Origin: an uncultured bacterium
Lineage (GTDB): Bacteria; Fidelibacterota; Marinisomatia; Marinisomatales; Marinisomataceae
Reading direction: 5' to 3'
Length of the DNA: 64,000 nucleotides
NCBI GenBank assembly: GCA_943788675.1
Contig: CALSRE010000001.1
Coordinates: forward strand, 175,400-239,399
The notes under the pieces are model-generated. The model was not told where the DNA came from, ran no database searches, and saw only the letters and a program-made list of their open reading frames with translations. Below, piece after piece: positions 1-8,800 of this stretch (within the stretch, counting starts at the first letter, position 1; each line of letters starts with the position of its first letter). A program made the translations under genes and the position numbers.

Positions 1-266
1 TCTTTATTGCTTGTGTCTACTGTTTTTCTTGTGGGTTGATCTAAAACTTTTATTTTAATTTCAAACTCTTCTGATTGAACTGATTCTAAGACTTGTTTTA
101 CTAGCTGGTTTTTCTTTTCTTCATTTTGAGATGAAATTGAAAGCATTATTGTAATTATACTATTATCAATTATCACATCCTTAACCATTCCAAATGAAAC
201 AATATCTCTATTGAAGCCAGGATAGTTGATTGTCTTGAGCTTTTCTAGTATTTGATTTTTATTCAT
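1..266 (-). CDS. Mrp/NBP35-type Fe-S carrier ATPase, N-terminal part (truncated by window edge)
   Basis: This reading frame starts with ATG at 266 and runs off the left edge, giving 88 residues. The visible part matches the MIP18/DUF59 domain that often precedes the P-loop ATPase of Mrp (ApbC) proteins: a helix 'ILEKLKTINYPGFNRDIV', then 'MVKDVIIDNSIITIMLSIS' and 'VLESVQSEEFEIKIKVL'. Mrp proteins bind and transfer Fe-S clusters in the cytoplasm. The ATPase domain would lie outside the window, so a stand-alone DUF59 (SufT/PaaD-like) protein remains possible. A ferredoxin gene follows upstream on the same strand, 67 bp away, consistent with an iron-sulfur theme. Assignment to DUF59 is fairly secure; the full-length identity is inferred. 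Confidence 0.6.
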   Translation of the reverse strand, partial: MNKNQILEKLKTINYPGFNRDIVSFGMVKDVIIDNSIITIMLSISSQNEEKKNQLVKQVLESVQSEEFEIKIKVLDQPTRKTVDTSNK

Positions 267-333
267 TTATAAATATAGTTTTATGAGTGTAAAAATAGAA
301 AATCAAAGCGTAAAATGTTAGGGAATTATAAAC

Positions 334-630
334 TTATCTTTCTTGACCAAAAAAGCTATAATTTTTGTCGATAGAAGTTTCGTATTCATCAGGAACTTCG
401 TCTTCATCATAAATGGCATCAACAGGACACTCAGGTTCACATGCGCCACAATCAATACATTCTTCTGGGTTTATATACAATTGCTTATTGGTAGCATCAT
501 AGCCACTTGCTTTTGCTTCTTCTCCAGATCCTTCAGGATCGTCTGGTCCATGAATGCAATCTACTGGGCAAACTTCTACACATGCTGTATCACATGTTCC
601 AACGCACGGATCTGCTATAATGTATGTCAT
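334..630 (-). CDS. Ferredoxin with two cysteine clusters ([4Fe-4S], 7Fe/8Fe type)
   Basis: A 98-residue acidic ferredoxin. Cysteines stand at about 9, 13, 17, 21 and 25 ('DTACVEVCPVDC') and at 58, 61, 64 and 68 ('CIDCGACEPECPVDAI'), the second being a classical CxxCxxCxxxCP [4Fe-4S] motif. The first is the 7Fe/8Fe-ferredoxin form. It carries electrons in the cytoplasm; the partner is unknown. I chose the ATG at 630 ('MTYIIADPC'), because ferredoxins of this family start a few residues before the first cysteine; the frame is open 13 codons further upstream. The start lies 31 bp from the divergent MFS gene. Confidence 0.88.
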   Translation of the reverse strand: MTYIIADPCVGTCDTACVEVCPVDCIHGPDDPEGSGEEAKASGYDATNKQLYINPEECIDCGACEPECPVDAIYDEDEVPDEYETSIDKNYSFFGQER

Positions 631-661
631 AATTATGTTAATAATACGTAGTTTCGTTCCG

Positions 662-1858
662 ATGTTCAAAGGAAAAAATTTAAATATATTTTTATTAACA
701 GTTCCGTTGATGAACTCAATTGCTAGATCGATTTACGATGTTGCCTTTATATGGCTTGTTTTAGATTTAACCAATTCTGAAAAAATCACAGGAATTGTTG
801 CTATGACATCTTATTTACCTGCAATCTTGTGTGGCTTATTTATCGGTGCAATAGTTGACTTGTTTCCTAAAACAAAAATGATATCATTTGCAACTATAAT
901 GCAAGGGCTAATCTTAGCGCTTATACCACTATTATTTTTTTTCAACATCACTTCTATATGGGTAATTGTATTAATTGCCTTTTTTCACAATGCATTTGGC
1001 CTACCTATGGTGCCTGCATTTAATGCCTACTTGCCAACTCAAATTGATAAAGAGGGGCTACTTAAAGCTAATTCAATTGTTAATATTTCATGGCAAACCG
1101 CAGTATTAATAGGCCCAATTATCGCTGCTCAACTTTTAACGGTTTACAACGTTGAACACTTATTTATTTTTTGTCTTTTATTTTACTTTATAGCCGCAGC
1201 TATAACTACGATGGCTCCAAAAGATCTTGTTGAAAAAGAAGAAATTAATATTAATAAAATTTTCTCGAAAACAAAAGAGGGCATTCACTATCTCAAAGAA
1301 CATACTACATTCGCATTTATCATTCTACTAACCTTGTTAAGCAATTTATTTGTGATGGGACCTGCAATAGTTGGCATACCAATATTAGTCAAGCTCTACT
1401 TGGGGGGAACCGCATCTGACTTTGCACTTGTAGAAGCATTTGTAGGTTTGGGGATGCTTATTGGAACTGCAACAGTATATAAAATTGGGAATAAGTTGCC
1501 CCATGGTCTGCTATTTCTTTTAGGATTATTTATTGATGGCGCAAGTTTTTGCTTTTACTATTTTATAGAAACATTAAGCCAATTAAGCTTTTTATCGTTC
1601 ATGCATGGCATCGGGATTCCTTTCTTAATTATTTCAAGAGTATCAATTATGCAAAAAAATATACCCGAAAAATTACTTGGCCGTATCTTTGCAATTATTT
1701 CAGTTTCAATTTTAAGCATGACTGCTGTATCTAGTGGAGTGATTGGCTTATTGACAGAGTTTATGAGTATTCATGAAATATTTTTATTATTCGGATTAAT
1801 GGCAGGATTATGTGGGGTAGCAGGACTAATTCACCCTAAAATTAGACATCTAAACTAA
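662..1858 (+). CDS. MFS exporter (EntS/macrolide-efflux-like)
   Basis: A polytopic membrane protein of about 398 residues with around 12 hydrophobic segments. The N-terminus ('LMNSIARSIYDVAFIWLVLDLTNS') and the loop 'LPAILCGLFIGAIVDLFPKTKM' resemble the MFS_3 group, which includes the enterobactin exporter EntS and macrolide-efflux proteins. It probably exports a small molecule by proton antiport across the inner membrane; the substrate cannot be told. I use ATG 662 because the frame upstream of it (open from 554) is antisense to the ferredoxin gene and not hydrophobic in an MFS-like way; ATGs at 620 and 635 are alternatives. Its stop overlaps the end of the convergent plsC gene by 9 bp. Confidence 0.75.
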   Translation: MFKGKNLNIFLLTVPLMNSIARSIYDVAFIWLVLDLTNSEKITGIVAMTSYLPAILCGLFIGAIVDLFPKTKMISFATIMQGLILALIPLLFFFNITSIWVIVLIAFFHNAFGLPMVPAFNAYLPTQIDKEGLLKANSIVNISWQTAVLIGPIIAAQLLTVYNVEHLFIFCLLFYFIAAAITTMAPKDLVEKEEININKIFSKTKEGIHYLKEHTTFAFIILLTLLSNLFVMGPAIVGIPILVKLYLGGTASDFALVEAFVGLGMLIGTATVYKIGNKLPHGLLFLLGLFIDGASFCFYYFIETLSQLSFLSFMHGIGIPFLIISRVSIMQKNIPEKLLGRIFAIISVSILSMTAVSSGVIGLLTEFMSIHEIFLLFGLMAGLCGVAGLIHPKIRHLN

Positions 1859-2563
1859 AAGATTTGACACTCTGGACTTTGTAAGATCTCTCAACTCTTC
1901 AACGCTTAAATCTTTATAATCAGCTGGAATAATTGGTTCTCCAAAAACAGTTATCAATTTTCCTGGATTGACAATCCAGCTATTCCTTACATTTGCGCTG
2001 TATGCTCCAATTAAACCAACGGGTACAATTGTTGCTACGTTTGTAGCTTTAGCAAAATGAAATCCCCCTTTTTTAAATTCTCCCATTTCTCCAGTAAGAG
2101 TTCTTTGGCCTTCTGGGGAAAATATCATAGAATCTCCATCTGTAATAAGAATTTTTTCAGCAGACTTAAGCGTAGACCTGGCTTGATCAGTATTATCATG
2201 CGTGATAGGATATGCCCCATATCTTTTAGCAAAATATCCAAAAAGTGGCCACTTGAAAATACCTTCCCATCCAATGGCATTTATGTAATAAGGTATTGCT
2301 CCTCCAAGCATAAAAACATCAAACATAGATTCGTGGTTAAACATAAATATATATGGGCCATTCTCTTTTTTTGGAACTTTCCCCTGAACGCTAAATCGTT
2401 GAAATGATACTAACATTAGAATTCTAGATGACAACGGAATTAAAGGATAATAAAGGTTTCTAGGGTGCATGATATAAGTACAAAGTATTCCTACTATCAT
2501 TACAAGCGAGAAAAGCGGTATAAATAAAATAAATACTATTAATGAAATGAGAGTTTTTATCAT
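1850..2563 (-). CDS. plsC: 1-acyl-sn-glycerol-3-phosphate acyltransferase (PlsC/LPLAT family)
   Basis: A 237-residue membrane-associated acyltransferase. It has an N-terminal hydrophobic anchor (about residues 1-30), the catalytic 'NHESMFDVF' (NHx4D), and 'FSPEGQRT' (EGxR glycerol-phosphate site), followed by 'KGGFHFAKATNVATIVPVGL'. The family converts lysophosphatidate to phosphatidate in phospholipid synthesis at the inner membrane. A second, shorter PlsC-like gene lies at 59705-60325, so the division of labour is unclear. It is the last gene of the lrp-glnA-mutY-plsC run, 11 bp after mutY. Confidence 0.85.
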   Translation of the reverse strand: MIKTLISLIVFILFIPLFSLVMIVGILCTYIMHPRNLYYPLIPLSSRILMLVSFQRFSVQGKVPKKENGPYIFMFNHESMFDVFMLGGAIPYYINAIGWEGIFKWPLFGYFAKRYGAYPITHDNTDQARSTLKSAEKILITDGDSMIFSPEGQRTLTGEMGEFKKGGFHFAKATNVATIVPVGLIGAYSANVRNSWIVNPGKLITVFGEPIIPADYKDLSVEELRDLTKSRVSNLLV

Positions 2564-2574
2564 AACGCAATATA

Positions 2575-3609
2575 TTAATCTAACTTTTTAATAATATCTA
2601 ACATTTTATGGTTTGCTTTTGGCAGAGCATATTTATCAATATCTTTAAGATAGACCCACTTATAATCCTGCTTAACAGATAGACTTCTGATAGATTTTGG
2701 AAACGAAATAAACAGTGCAATGTTAACTCCAAAGTGAGAATATTGATGCTGAACAGATCCCAAGTAAGTTGGTGCTTTAATAAAAAGATTAGTTTCTTCT
2801 TTTACCTCGCGAATAATAGCCTTTTCTGCTGATTCTTTTTTTTCAATTTTTCCTCCTGGAAATTCCCATAAACCTGTTAAAAATTTTGTATTGTCTCTTT
2901 TAGAGATGAGTATTCTATTTTCAAACTTTATTACAGCAACCGCTATATCGAATATTGGGATTTTTATAGATACTTTAGGGTGTGGATATTTTGTTGGAGA
3001 AGACGATTCGAAGGCTTTACATGAAGTACTTAAAGGACATTGATTACAAAATGTAGTGCTTGCCTTACACAAAGAACTCCCAAGGTCCATTAAAGCTTCA
3101 TTGAAGTCCCCAGGCCTGCTACTGCTTTGATTTTTTTCTAAAAACATGGCAACTCTTTTTTGGTTTCTTTTGCTTTTAGTTTTAAGCCCAAGCTGTCTAT
3201 AGCCTATTCTTTCTAAATTGGTATCAATTCCAACATATTTCTCTTTATATGCTATTGCAAGAATGGTTTTGGCAGTATAATCTCCAATACCCGGCAATTT
3301 TATCAAATCCTCGTACGTTTTTGGAAAAGATTTATCGATAATTTGTGCAGCACTATAAATGTTTTTACACCTACTATAATAGCCCAACCCCTCCCACATT
3401 TTAAGCAAATCATCGTAGTTAGCATTTTTTAATGCTTTGAGGTTAGGATATTTTTGCATCCATTTATTGAAATAAGGAACGGCTGTTTTTACTTGAGTTT
3501 GTTGCAACATGATTTCAGAAATCCAAACCTTATAGGGGTCCCTGTCATGTCTCCATGGAAGATTTCTTTTTTTTTGATCGTACCATTTTAGTAGCTTTTT
3601 ATAAAACAT
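2575..3609 (-). CDS. mutY: A/G-specific adenine DNA glycosylase MutY
   Basis: A 344-residue base-excision repair enzyme that removes adenine mispaired with 8-oxoguanine. Seen in order: 'SEIMLQQTQV' with the catalytic Glu32; the helix-hairpin-helix 'LPGIGDYTAKTI' (residues 105-116); catalytic Asp129 in 'GIDTN'; a [4Fe-4S] loop with Cys181, 188, 191 and 197 (C-x6-C-x2-C-x5-C); and a C-terminal NUDIX-like 8-oxoG recognition domain with 'GLWEFPGGKIEKKESAEKAIIREVKEETN'-type spacing from about residue 245. Length is typical. It sits 18 bp downstream of glnA. Confidence 0.95.
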   Translation of the reverse strand: MFYKKLLKWYDQKKRNLPWRHDRDPYKVWISEIMLQQTQVKTAVPYFNKWMQKYPNLKALKNANYDDLLKMWEGLGYYSRCKNIYSAAQIIDKSFPKTYEDLIKLPGIGDYTAKTILAIAYKEKYVGIDTNLERIGYRQLGLKTKSKRNQKRVAMFLEKNQSSSRPGDFNEALMDLGSSLCKASTTFCNQCPLSTSCKAFESSSPTKYPHPKVSIKIPIFDIAVAVIKFENRILISKRDNTKFLTGLWEFPGGKIEKKESAEKAIIREVKEETNLFIKAPTYLGSVQHQYSHFGVNIALFISFPKSIRSLSVKQDYKWVYLKDIDKYALPKANHKMLDIIKKLD

Positions 3610-3627
3610 AAGCTACAATTTACTAAC

Positions 3628-4638
3628 TTAACTACAAGTTGTATCTATTAATGCTGCACACGCTTTATATGGATCAACGTTTGATGCAGGCCTTCTATCT
3701 TCAAGATATCCTTTTCCTTCATTGGCAACATCCATTGGAATTCGAATAGAAGCACCTCTATCACTAATTCCATACTTAAACTCGTTGATACTACATGTCT
3801 CGTGGTCTCCAGTTAGTCTTTCATCATTATAGGCTCCGTAAGCTACTATATGTTTTTCAACTTCATTGCCAAGTTTTTCACAAGCTGCATTAATTACGTC
3901 TATCCCACCTTCTGCTCTCATACCTTCAGTGCTATAATTAATATGGGCACCCGACCCATTCCAATCACCTTTGATAGGTTTTGGATGCAATTCTACTGAT
4001 AAACCATAATCTTCGCCAATTCTTTCAAGCAACCACCTTGCAACCCAAAGCTGATCGCAAACTTCTAAAGCTGGTAGGGGACCAACCTGATATTCCCATT
4101 GACCCAACATTACTTCTGCATTAATACCAGAAATTTCAAATCCTGCATCTAAGCATAAGTCTAAATGTTCTTCAACCATGTCTCTTGCTGCTACATTTTC
4201 AGAGCCAACACTACAATAATAAGGCCCCTGAGGTCTTTCTGGAAAACCCTCTTCAGGCCAGCCAGCAGGTTGCTTTCCATCCATTAATGTATATTCTTGC
4301 TCTATTCCAAACCATGGTTTATGATTTTGGTGCTTATCGGCTAAATCAACAAGAGCTGCTCTTGTATTTGACTTGTGTGGTGTACCATCAGGGTTGCAAA
4401 CTTCACACATCACTAGAATGTTATCTCCGCCTCTAAGTGGGTCAGGACACATCCAAACAGGTTTCAGTTTACAGTCACTATCTCCGCCTTCTGCTTGCAA
4501 AGTACTTGATCCGTCAAATCCCCATGTAGGCAGTTCAGATACGGAAGACACTTTACCGCTCAAGACTTTAGTTTTTGACCTAAGGCTTGCTGTAGGCTGA
4601 TAACCATCAATCCAAATATATTCAGCTTTTACTTTCAT
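3628..4638 (-). CDS. glnA: Glutamine synthetase, type II (eukaryote-like, beta-grasp form)
   Basis: ATP-dependent ligation of ammonia to glutamate in the cytoplasm. At 336 residues it is the short GSII form, not the 470-residue GSI. Motifs: 'FDGSST' (41-46), 'GIEQEYTL' (111-118, metal-binding glutamates), 'WNGSGAHINYST' (226-237), 'DHETCSINEF' (278-287) and 'EDRRPASNVDPY' (313-324). GSII occurs in eukaryotes, Bacteroidota, actinomycetes and some other bacteria, so it is a taxonomic hint. The start at 4638 is preceded by AGAGGA about 7 bp upstream. An Lrp/AsnC regulator lies 80 bp upstream on the same strand and may respond to the nitrogen or amino-acid state. No GSI adenylylation site would be expected. 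Confidence 0.95.
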   Translation of the reverse strand: MKVKAEYIWIDGYQPTASLRSKTKVLSGKVSSVSELPTWGFDGSSTLQAEGGDSDCKLKPVWMCPDPLRGGDNILVMCEVCNPDGTPHKSNTRAALVDLADKHQNHKPWFGIEQEYTLMDGKQPAGWPEEGFPERPQGPYYCSVGSENVAARDMVEEHLDLCLDAGFEISGINAEVMLGQWEYQVGPLPALEVCDQLWVARWLLERIGEDYGLSVELHPKPIKGDWNGSGAHINYSTEGMRAEGGIDVINAACEKLGNEVEKHIVAYGAYNDERLTGDHETCSINEFKYGISDRGASIRIPMDVANEGKGYLEDRRPASNVDPYKACAALIDTTCS

Positions 4639-4718
4639 TGATATCCTCTTCTTTAATAAAATTTTTACGAAATTAATACCTAAATATATTTAAAAAAATA
4701 TATAAAAGTCATTATTTA
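4639..4718 (-). promoter_or_regulatory. glnA leader with AT-rich inverted repeat
   Basis: The 80-bp gap between lrp and glnA contains an A/T-only inverted repeat (ATATATTT - 4 A - AAATATAT, about 4684-4703). An SD-like AGAGGA precedes the glnA ATG. The repeat could be an operator for the upstream Lrp-like regulator, or simply low-complexity DNA; I see no convincing sigma-70 promoter. Confidence 0.3.
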
Positions 4719-5195
4719 TTAACTATTAATTGAGGATTGACCTAATATATTTAGGTCAATTGATGTTTCTTCCTTATATGTAGAAAGAACTAAATTAGAT
4801 TGAGTCCTTGAGACTCCAGGCCAATTCTGAATCTGATAGAGCAAATCCTCAAGAGCCTGAGAGTTTTGAACTCGCACTTTTAAAATGTGTGAACCACCGC
4901 CGGTTATAGAATGACACTCCATCACTGCTTCGCACTTATTTGCCTCATCAATAAAACTATTGTAATGATCTGAATGTTCACTAACAATAAATACAAATGC
5001 TGTTAAATCTAAACCTGCATTCTTATGATTTAAAATTCCTACAAATTTATTGATTAGACCTTTATCGGTTAATTTTTTTATTCTTTCAGTAACAGCAGGT
5101 ATAGACAGCTTAACTACTTTGGCTATTTCGCTGGCAGAGGCCCTGCCATCTGCTTGAAGAATATGTAAAATTGATATGTCGGTTTTATCTATCAT
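4719..5195 (-). CDS. Lrp/AsnC family transcriptional regulator
   Basis: 158 residues, the normal length for the family. The N-terminal winged helix-turn-helix ('ILHILQADGRASASEIAKVVKLSIPAVTERIKKL', roughly residues 10-43) is followed by a RAM/AsnC effector domain with 'MECHSITGGGSHILKVRVQNSQALEDLL'. Such proteins form octamers that bind amino acids and regulate amino-acid metabolism. Its position directly upstream of glnA suggests a role in glutamine or nitrogen control. The upstream gap is full of TTAAT-type inverted repeats, which fits autoregulation. The effector cannot be predicted. Confidence 0.9.
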   Translation of the reverse strand: MIDKTDISILHILQADGRASASEIAKVVKLSIPAVTERIKKLTDKGLINKFVGILNHKNAGLDLTAFVFIVSEHSDHYNSFIDEANKCEAVMECHSITGGGSHILKVRVQNSQALEDLLYQIQNWPGVSRTQSNLVLSTYKEETSIDLNILGQSSINS

Positions 5196-5291
5196 TATTA
5201 AAATTATTAATAAAAAGTTAAAATTAATTAATAAATTAATGTACTATAGGTAAATATAGTTAATGAATTAACGTTTAACAAAATATTAGAT
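5196..5291. promoter_or_regulatory. Divergent lrp / hypothetical-gene promoter region with TTAAT repeats
   Basis: This 96-bp gap separates the divergent lrp (minus) and the gene at 5292 (plus). It contains GTTAAT-GA-ATTAAC (5259-5272), an ATTAAT...ATTAAT tandem at about 5223-5240, and several further TTAAT words. Clustered AT-rich half sites of this kind are typical Lrp-family operators, so autoregulation is a reasonable inference. No clear -35/-10 pair can be fixed. Confidence 0.4.
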
Positions 5292-5726
5292 ATGTCAATT
5301 AAAAATAAAGAATTTGAGAATTTACTATTACGAATAGATAGTCTTGAAAAAAGACTTGATAAGTTAGATCCTGTTAGCAAAAGAAAACTACCTAGTAAAA
5401 AAGAGCAGGTTGAAGAAATCCAAAATAACCTAGAAGAATGGTCAAAGAAGTTTCCTAGCCTTGATGTTGAATTTGAATTATTGAAGATGCTTGACTGGTT
5501 GAAAGCAAATCAAAAACGTAAAAAAGATTACAAAGCATTTTTTAGAAATTGGTTACGAAAGTCTTCAAACTCTATAGAGAAAAAGGTTGAAGACGTATAT
5601 CGCTATATTTATGGCTGCACCAACAGTGGTGATTGCAGCACACAAGATTCTGAATACAAAGACATGTATATTTTTTGTAAAACATGTGGTTCACAAAAAA
5701 CAATAATTAAGTCTATTAAAAGCTAG
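5292..5726 (+). CDS. Hypothetical protein, lysine-rich, C-terminal zinc-ribbon-like cysteines
   Basis: 144 residues; I do not recognise the family. The first 50 residues are charged and heptad-like ('FENLLLRIDSLEKRLDKLD'), suggesting a short coiled coil. The middle is helical and basic ('KKDYKAFFRNWLRKS'). The C-terminus carries a C-x5-C pair ('CTNSGDCS') and, 18 residues later, 'CKTCG', which could bind zinc. It diverges from lrp across a shared regulatory gap and its TAG stop interlocks with the rplI stop (CTAG). A DNA- or RNA-binding role is possible, but nothing here proves it. Confidence 0.6.
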   Translation: MSIKNKEFENLLLRIDSLEKRLDKLDPVSKRKLPSKKEQVEEIQNNLEEWSKKFPSLDVEFELLKMLDWLKANQKRKKDYKAFFRNWLRKSSNSIEKKVEDVYRYIYGCTNSGDCSTQDSEYKDMYIFCKTCGSQKTIIKSIKS

Positions 5727-6169
5727 TCTTCTTTTTCAACTAACAAAGAAAAGCTACCTGAAATATCTCCTGTAAAAATAATATCAATTTTGTGCTCTCC
5801 GAGAGTTTTAATTGGTGAGCTTAAATCAATATACTTCTTATCAATTTCAATACTATTTTCTTGAAGAAGTTTCACTATATCAATTTTAGTAACTGATCCA
5901 AAAAGCTTATCTCCTTCTTCCGATTTCATCTTCACGCTGAGGTTGAGTGCTTCCACGTCTTTTAAAGTAGACAGAAGCTTATCTTTTTGCATTTCGAGCT
6001 TTCTATTTTCTAGCTTTCTAGTTTCTTCTATGCTCTTCATTTGTTTTTGGGTAAACAAAATAGCTAGATTCTGAGGCATTAAATAGTTTCTAGCATAACC
6101 TGCTTTAACTTCAACGATATCTCCCTGCTGCCCAAGATTGTGGACATCTTCCTTTAAAATAACTTTCAT
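5723..6169 (-). CDS. rplI: 50S ribosomal protein L9
   Basis: 148 residues. The N-terminal domain shows the L9 signature ('VILKEDVHNLGQQGDIVEVKAGYARNYLMP'), then the long connecting helix (about 45-75), then the C-terminal domain ('KLFGSVTKIDIV...'). It binds 23S rRNA at the base of the L1 stalk. It closes the rpsF-rpsR-rplI operon, 2 bp after rpsR, the common bacterial order. Confidence 0.97.
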   Translation of the reverse strand: MKVILKEDVHNLGQQGDIVEVKAGYARNYLMPQNLAILFTQKQMKSIEETRKLENRKLEMQKDKLLSTLKDVEALNLSVKMKSEEGDKLFGSVTKIDIVKLLQENSIEIDKKYIDLSSPIKTLGEHKIDIIFTGDISGSFSLLVEKED

Positions 6170-6171
6170 TT

Positions 6172-6396
6172 TTAATCCCTATCCACTGCGGCAAACGGAA
6201 GTAATGCGATATTTCTTGCTCTTTTGATAGCTAGAACAAGCTTTCTATGCATTTTACTACTAGTGCCAGTTACTCTTCTTGGGGTAATCTTACCCTGGTC
6301 ATTGATAAACTTATTTAAAAGCTTAACATCTTTATAGTCTACGTCCTGAATGTTATTTCTTTTAAAATAACATGACTTTTTTCTACTTGATAACAT
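6172..6396 (-). CDS. rpsR: 30S ribosomal protein S18
   Basis: 74 residues, typical length. Core motif '[42 protein letters not shown]' is conserved. S18 pairs with S6 on the 30S platform. A cysteine near the start ('KKSCYFKRN') could be part of the zinc-binding remnant seen in C+ forms. Its start overlaps the rpsF stop, consistent with translational coupling. Confidence 0.96.
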   Translation of the reverse strand: MLSSRKKSCYFKRNNIQDVDYKDVKLLNKFINDQGKITPRRVTGTSSKMHRKLVLAIKRARNIALLPFAAVDRD

Positions 6397-6749
6397 TAAT
6401 TTTCCTCCTGCACGGTGTTTTCTTTTGTGCTTTCTTCTTTGTTTACATCTAGCGAAGGCTTGTCGTCAAGCTTAATAATCATATACTTCATGACTTCCTT
6501 GTTTAAATTCAAAAAAACCTTAAACTCGTTTACGAAATTGGCGTCTTGGAATTCTGTATTAAGCAATACATAGTTTCCATATTTATGCTTTTTTATATTG
6601 TAAGCTAGTTGCTTTTTACCCCAAATATCATGATTTAAAATTGCATGTTTTTTCTTTTCAACAAACTCTGAAACCTCACTCATAACACCTGAGATTTGCT
6701 CTTTACTGTAGTTTGGGTTTAATATATATAGTACTTCATAGTAATTCAT
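6396..6749 (-). CDS. rpsF: 30S ribosomal protein S6
   Basis: About 117 residues with the S6 fold signature ('[13 protein letters not shown]...', '[25 protein letters not shown]'). I place the start at 6749 ('MNYYEV') and not at the in-frame ATG at 6761: GGAGAAG lies just upstream of 6749, and the upstream ATG overlaps the hppA stop. The C-terminus is an acidic tail ('[16 protein letters not shown]'). It binds 16S rRNA with S18, encoded next. Confidence 0.94.
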   Translation of the reverse strand: MNYYEVLYILNPNYSKEQISGVMSEVSEFVEKKKHAILNHDIWGKKQLAYNIKKHKYGNYVLLNTEFQDANFVNEFKVFLNLNKEVMKYMIIKLDDKPSLDVNKEESTKENTVQEEN

Positions 6750-6760
6750 AAACTTCTCCA

Positions 6761-8800
6761 TTATAAAAGTGGTGCAATAACAAGTGATACCACCGATATT
6801 AGTTTTATTAAAATATTTAATGATGGTCCTGCTGTGTCCTTAAATGGATCACCTACTGTATCGCCCACCACTGCAGCCTTATGAGCAGTACTTCCTTTTC
6901 CGCCATGATGTCCAGACTCAATATATTTTTTAGCATTATCCCATGAACCACCTGCGTTGGACATGAAAATAGCTAATAATACTCCAGTTACAGTTACACC
7001 AGCCAATATTCCACCCAACATTTCTTTCTGTCCTAATACTAAACCAAAGAAAATTGGTGTGAATACTGCTAATGCGCCAGGTAAAACCATTTTATTAATT
7101 GCTGCTGTTGTTGCAATGTCTACACACTTTGCATAATCTGCTTTTGCCTTACCGTCTAACAGCCCTTTGATTTCTCTAAACTGTCTTCTTACCTCTTCGA
7201 TCATTTCAAAAGCGGCATCTCCAACTGCTTGCATAGCTAATGCTGAAAATACAAACGGCAATGAAGATCCAATAAGTAATCCAGCCATAACAGTAGGATT
7301 GTTAATATCTAAAGTTAAACCTCCTACAGTTTCTCTGAATGCTGCGAATAATGCCAAGGAAGTTAATGCTGCAGATCCAATTGCAAAACCTTTACCAATA
7401 GCAGCTGTTGTATTCCCAACAGCATCTAACTTATCAGTTCTTTCGCGAACCTCTTTTGGTAGCTCAGCCATTTCAGCAATTCCACCAGCGTTATCAGCAA
7501 TAGGTCCATAGGCATCTACTGCCAACTGGATTCCAATTGTTGATAGCATCCCCAAAGCAGCTAATGCAATACCATACAGGTGTGCAAAGTGATATGCCCC
7601 TAAAATAGAAAGCGCAATAACTAACACAGGAAGAGCAGTAGAAAACATTCCGTTTGCTAGTCCTGAAATAATATTTGTTGCAGAACCGGTTTCACTCGCT
7701 GCAGCAACATCTTGTGAAGGTTTTTGATGGTCTGAAGTATAATACTCCGTTAATATTCCAATCAAAATACCAGATACCAAACCAACCACTGTAGCTAAAA
7801 ATAAGTCGAGAGCTACAACGCTTTGATATCCTTCTGCTAATGCTACGGGGCCGCTTATTAATTCACCAATTAAGAAATAACTAACGACTGTCATAACAGC
7901 ACCAGAACCAAATACACCAATATTTAATGCTGTTTGGGGGTTTCCGCCTTCCTTTGTTTTGACAAAGAATGTTCCAAAAATTGAAACTAAAATACCTGCT
8001 GCAGCTAAAAATAAAGGTAAAAAGACTAAGCTTTTTTCTCCTGCTGTTGCAGCTAAAACCATCGCACCAATCATTGAACCAACATATGATTCAAATAAAT
8101 CTGCACCCATTCCTGCTACATCACCTACGTTATCACCAACGTTGTCAGCAATTGTTGCTGGATTTCTTGGATCGTCTTCCGGAATACCCGCTTCAACCTT
8201 TCCAACTAAATCAGCGCCCACGTCTGCTGCTTTGGTATAAATTCCTCCACCAACACGAGCGAAAAGAGCAATTGAAGAAGCGCCCATAGCAAAACCAGAA
8301 ACCTTAGTCATAACTAAAGAAAAATCGGGTGAAGTTCCAAGGCCACCGTATAGGAAAAACAATAGCGAAAGACCTAAAATACCAAGCCCAACAACATTCA
8401 TTCCCATAACTACTCCACCATTAAAAGCAACGCTTAGCGCTTTGCTTAAGCTAGTTCGTGCTGCTTCTGTAGTTCTATGATTGGCTAGCGTAGCAACTCG
8501 CATACCTAACGCTCCTGCTAAACCGCTACAAATTGCACCAACAACAAAAGAAAAAGCAACTTCTGTGGTGTTTGATGACATATTAACCCAATACAACAAT
8601 GCAGCTACTGTTAAAACAAACACTGTTAATACTTTATATTCTCTAACAAGAAAAGCTGTCGCCCCTTCACGGATTGCTAAACCAATTTCTTGCATTTTTT
8701 CATTTCCTGGATTTTGTTTTGAAATCCAGCTACTTCTCATTAATCCAAATACAACTGCCAAAACTCCTGACAATGGTATTAAATAGTATAGATTTTCCAC
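6761..8800 (-). CDS. hppA: Membrane-bound pyrophosphatase, K+-dependent (H+ or Na+ pumping)
   Basis: 679 residues with about 16 membrane helices. It hydrolyses cytoplasmic pyrophosphate and pumps H+ or Na+ outwards. The substrate site is clear: '[11 protein letters not shown]' (193-203), '[19 protein letters not shown]' (209-227) and C-terminal '[14 protein letters not shown]' and '[17 protein letters not shown]'. In '[10 protein letters not shown]' (462-471) positions 466 and 469 are Ala and Gly, the K+-dependent type; K+-independent enzymes have Lys and Thr there. That makes Na+ transport possible. It lies between pth and rpsF, overlapping the pth start by 1 bp and ending 11 bp before the rpsF start. 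Confidence 0.96.
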   Translation of the reverse strand: MENLYYLIPLSGVLAVVFGLMRSSWISKQNPGNEKMQEIGLAIREGATAFLVREYKVLTVFVLTVAALLYWVNMSSNTTEVAFSFVVGAICSGLAGALGMRVATLANHRTTEAARTSLSKALSVAFNGGVVMGMNVVGLGILGLSLLFFLYGGLGTSPDFSLVMTKVSGFAMGASSIALFARVGGGIYTKAADVGADLVGKVEAGIPEDDPRNPATIADNVGDNVGDVAGMGADLFESYVGSMIGAMVLAATAGEKSLVFLPLFLAAAGILVSIFGTFFVKTKEGGNPQTALNIGVFGSGAVMTVVSYFLIGELISGPVALAEGYQSVVALDLFLATVVGLVSGILIGILTEYYTSDHQKPSQDVAAASETGSATNIISGLANGMFSTALPVLVIALSILGAYHFAHLYGIALAALGMLSTIGIQLAVDAYGPIADNAGGIAEMAELPKEVRERTDKLDAVGNTTAAIGKGFAIGSAALTSLALFAAFRETVGGLTLDINNPTVMAGLLIGSSLPFVFSALAMQAVGDAAFEMIEEVRRQFREIKGLLDGKAKADYAKCVDIATTAAINKMVLPGALAVFTPIFFGLVLGQKEMLGGILAGVTVTGVLLAIFMSNAGGSWDNAKKYIESGHHGGKGSTAHKAAVVGDTVGDPFKDTAGPSLNILIKLISVVSLVIAPLL

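Noticed and set aside
343-651. Open frame antisense to the ferredoxin gene
   Set aside because: It mirrors the conserved ferredoxin on the other strand and has no recognisable domain. Many similar antisense frames opposite hppA, gyrA, uvrA and mnmG were rejected for the same reason.
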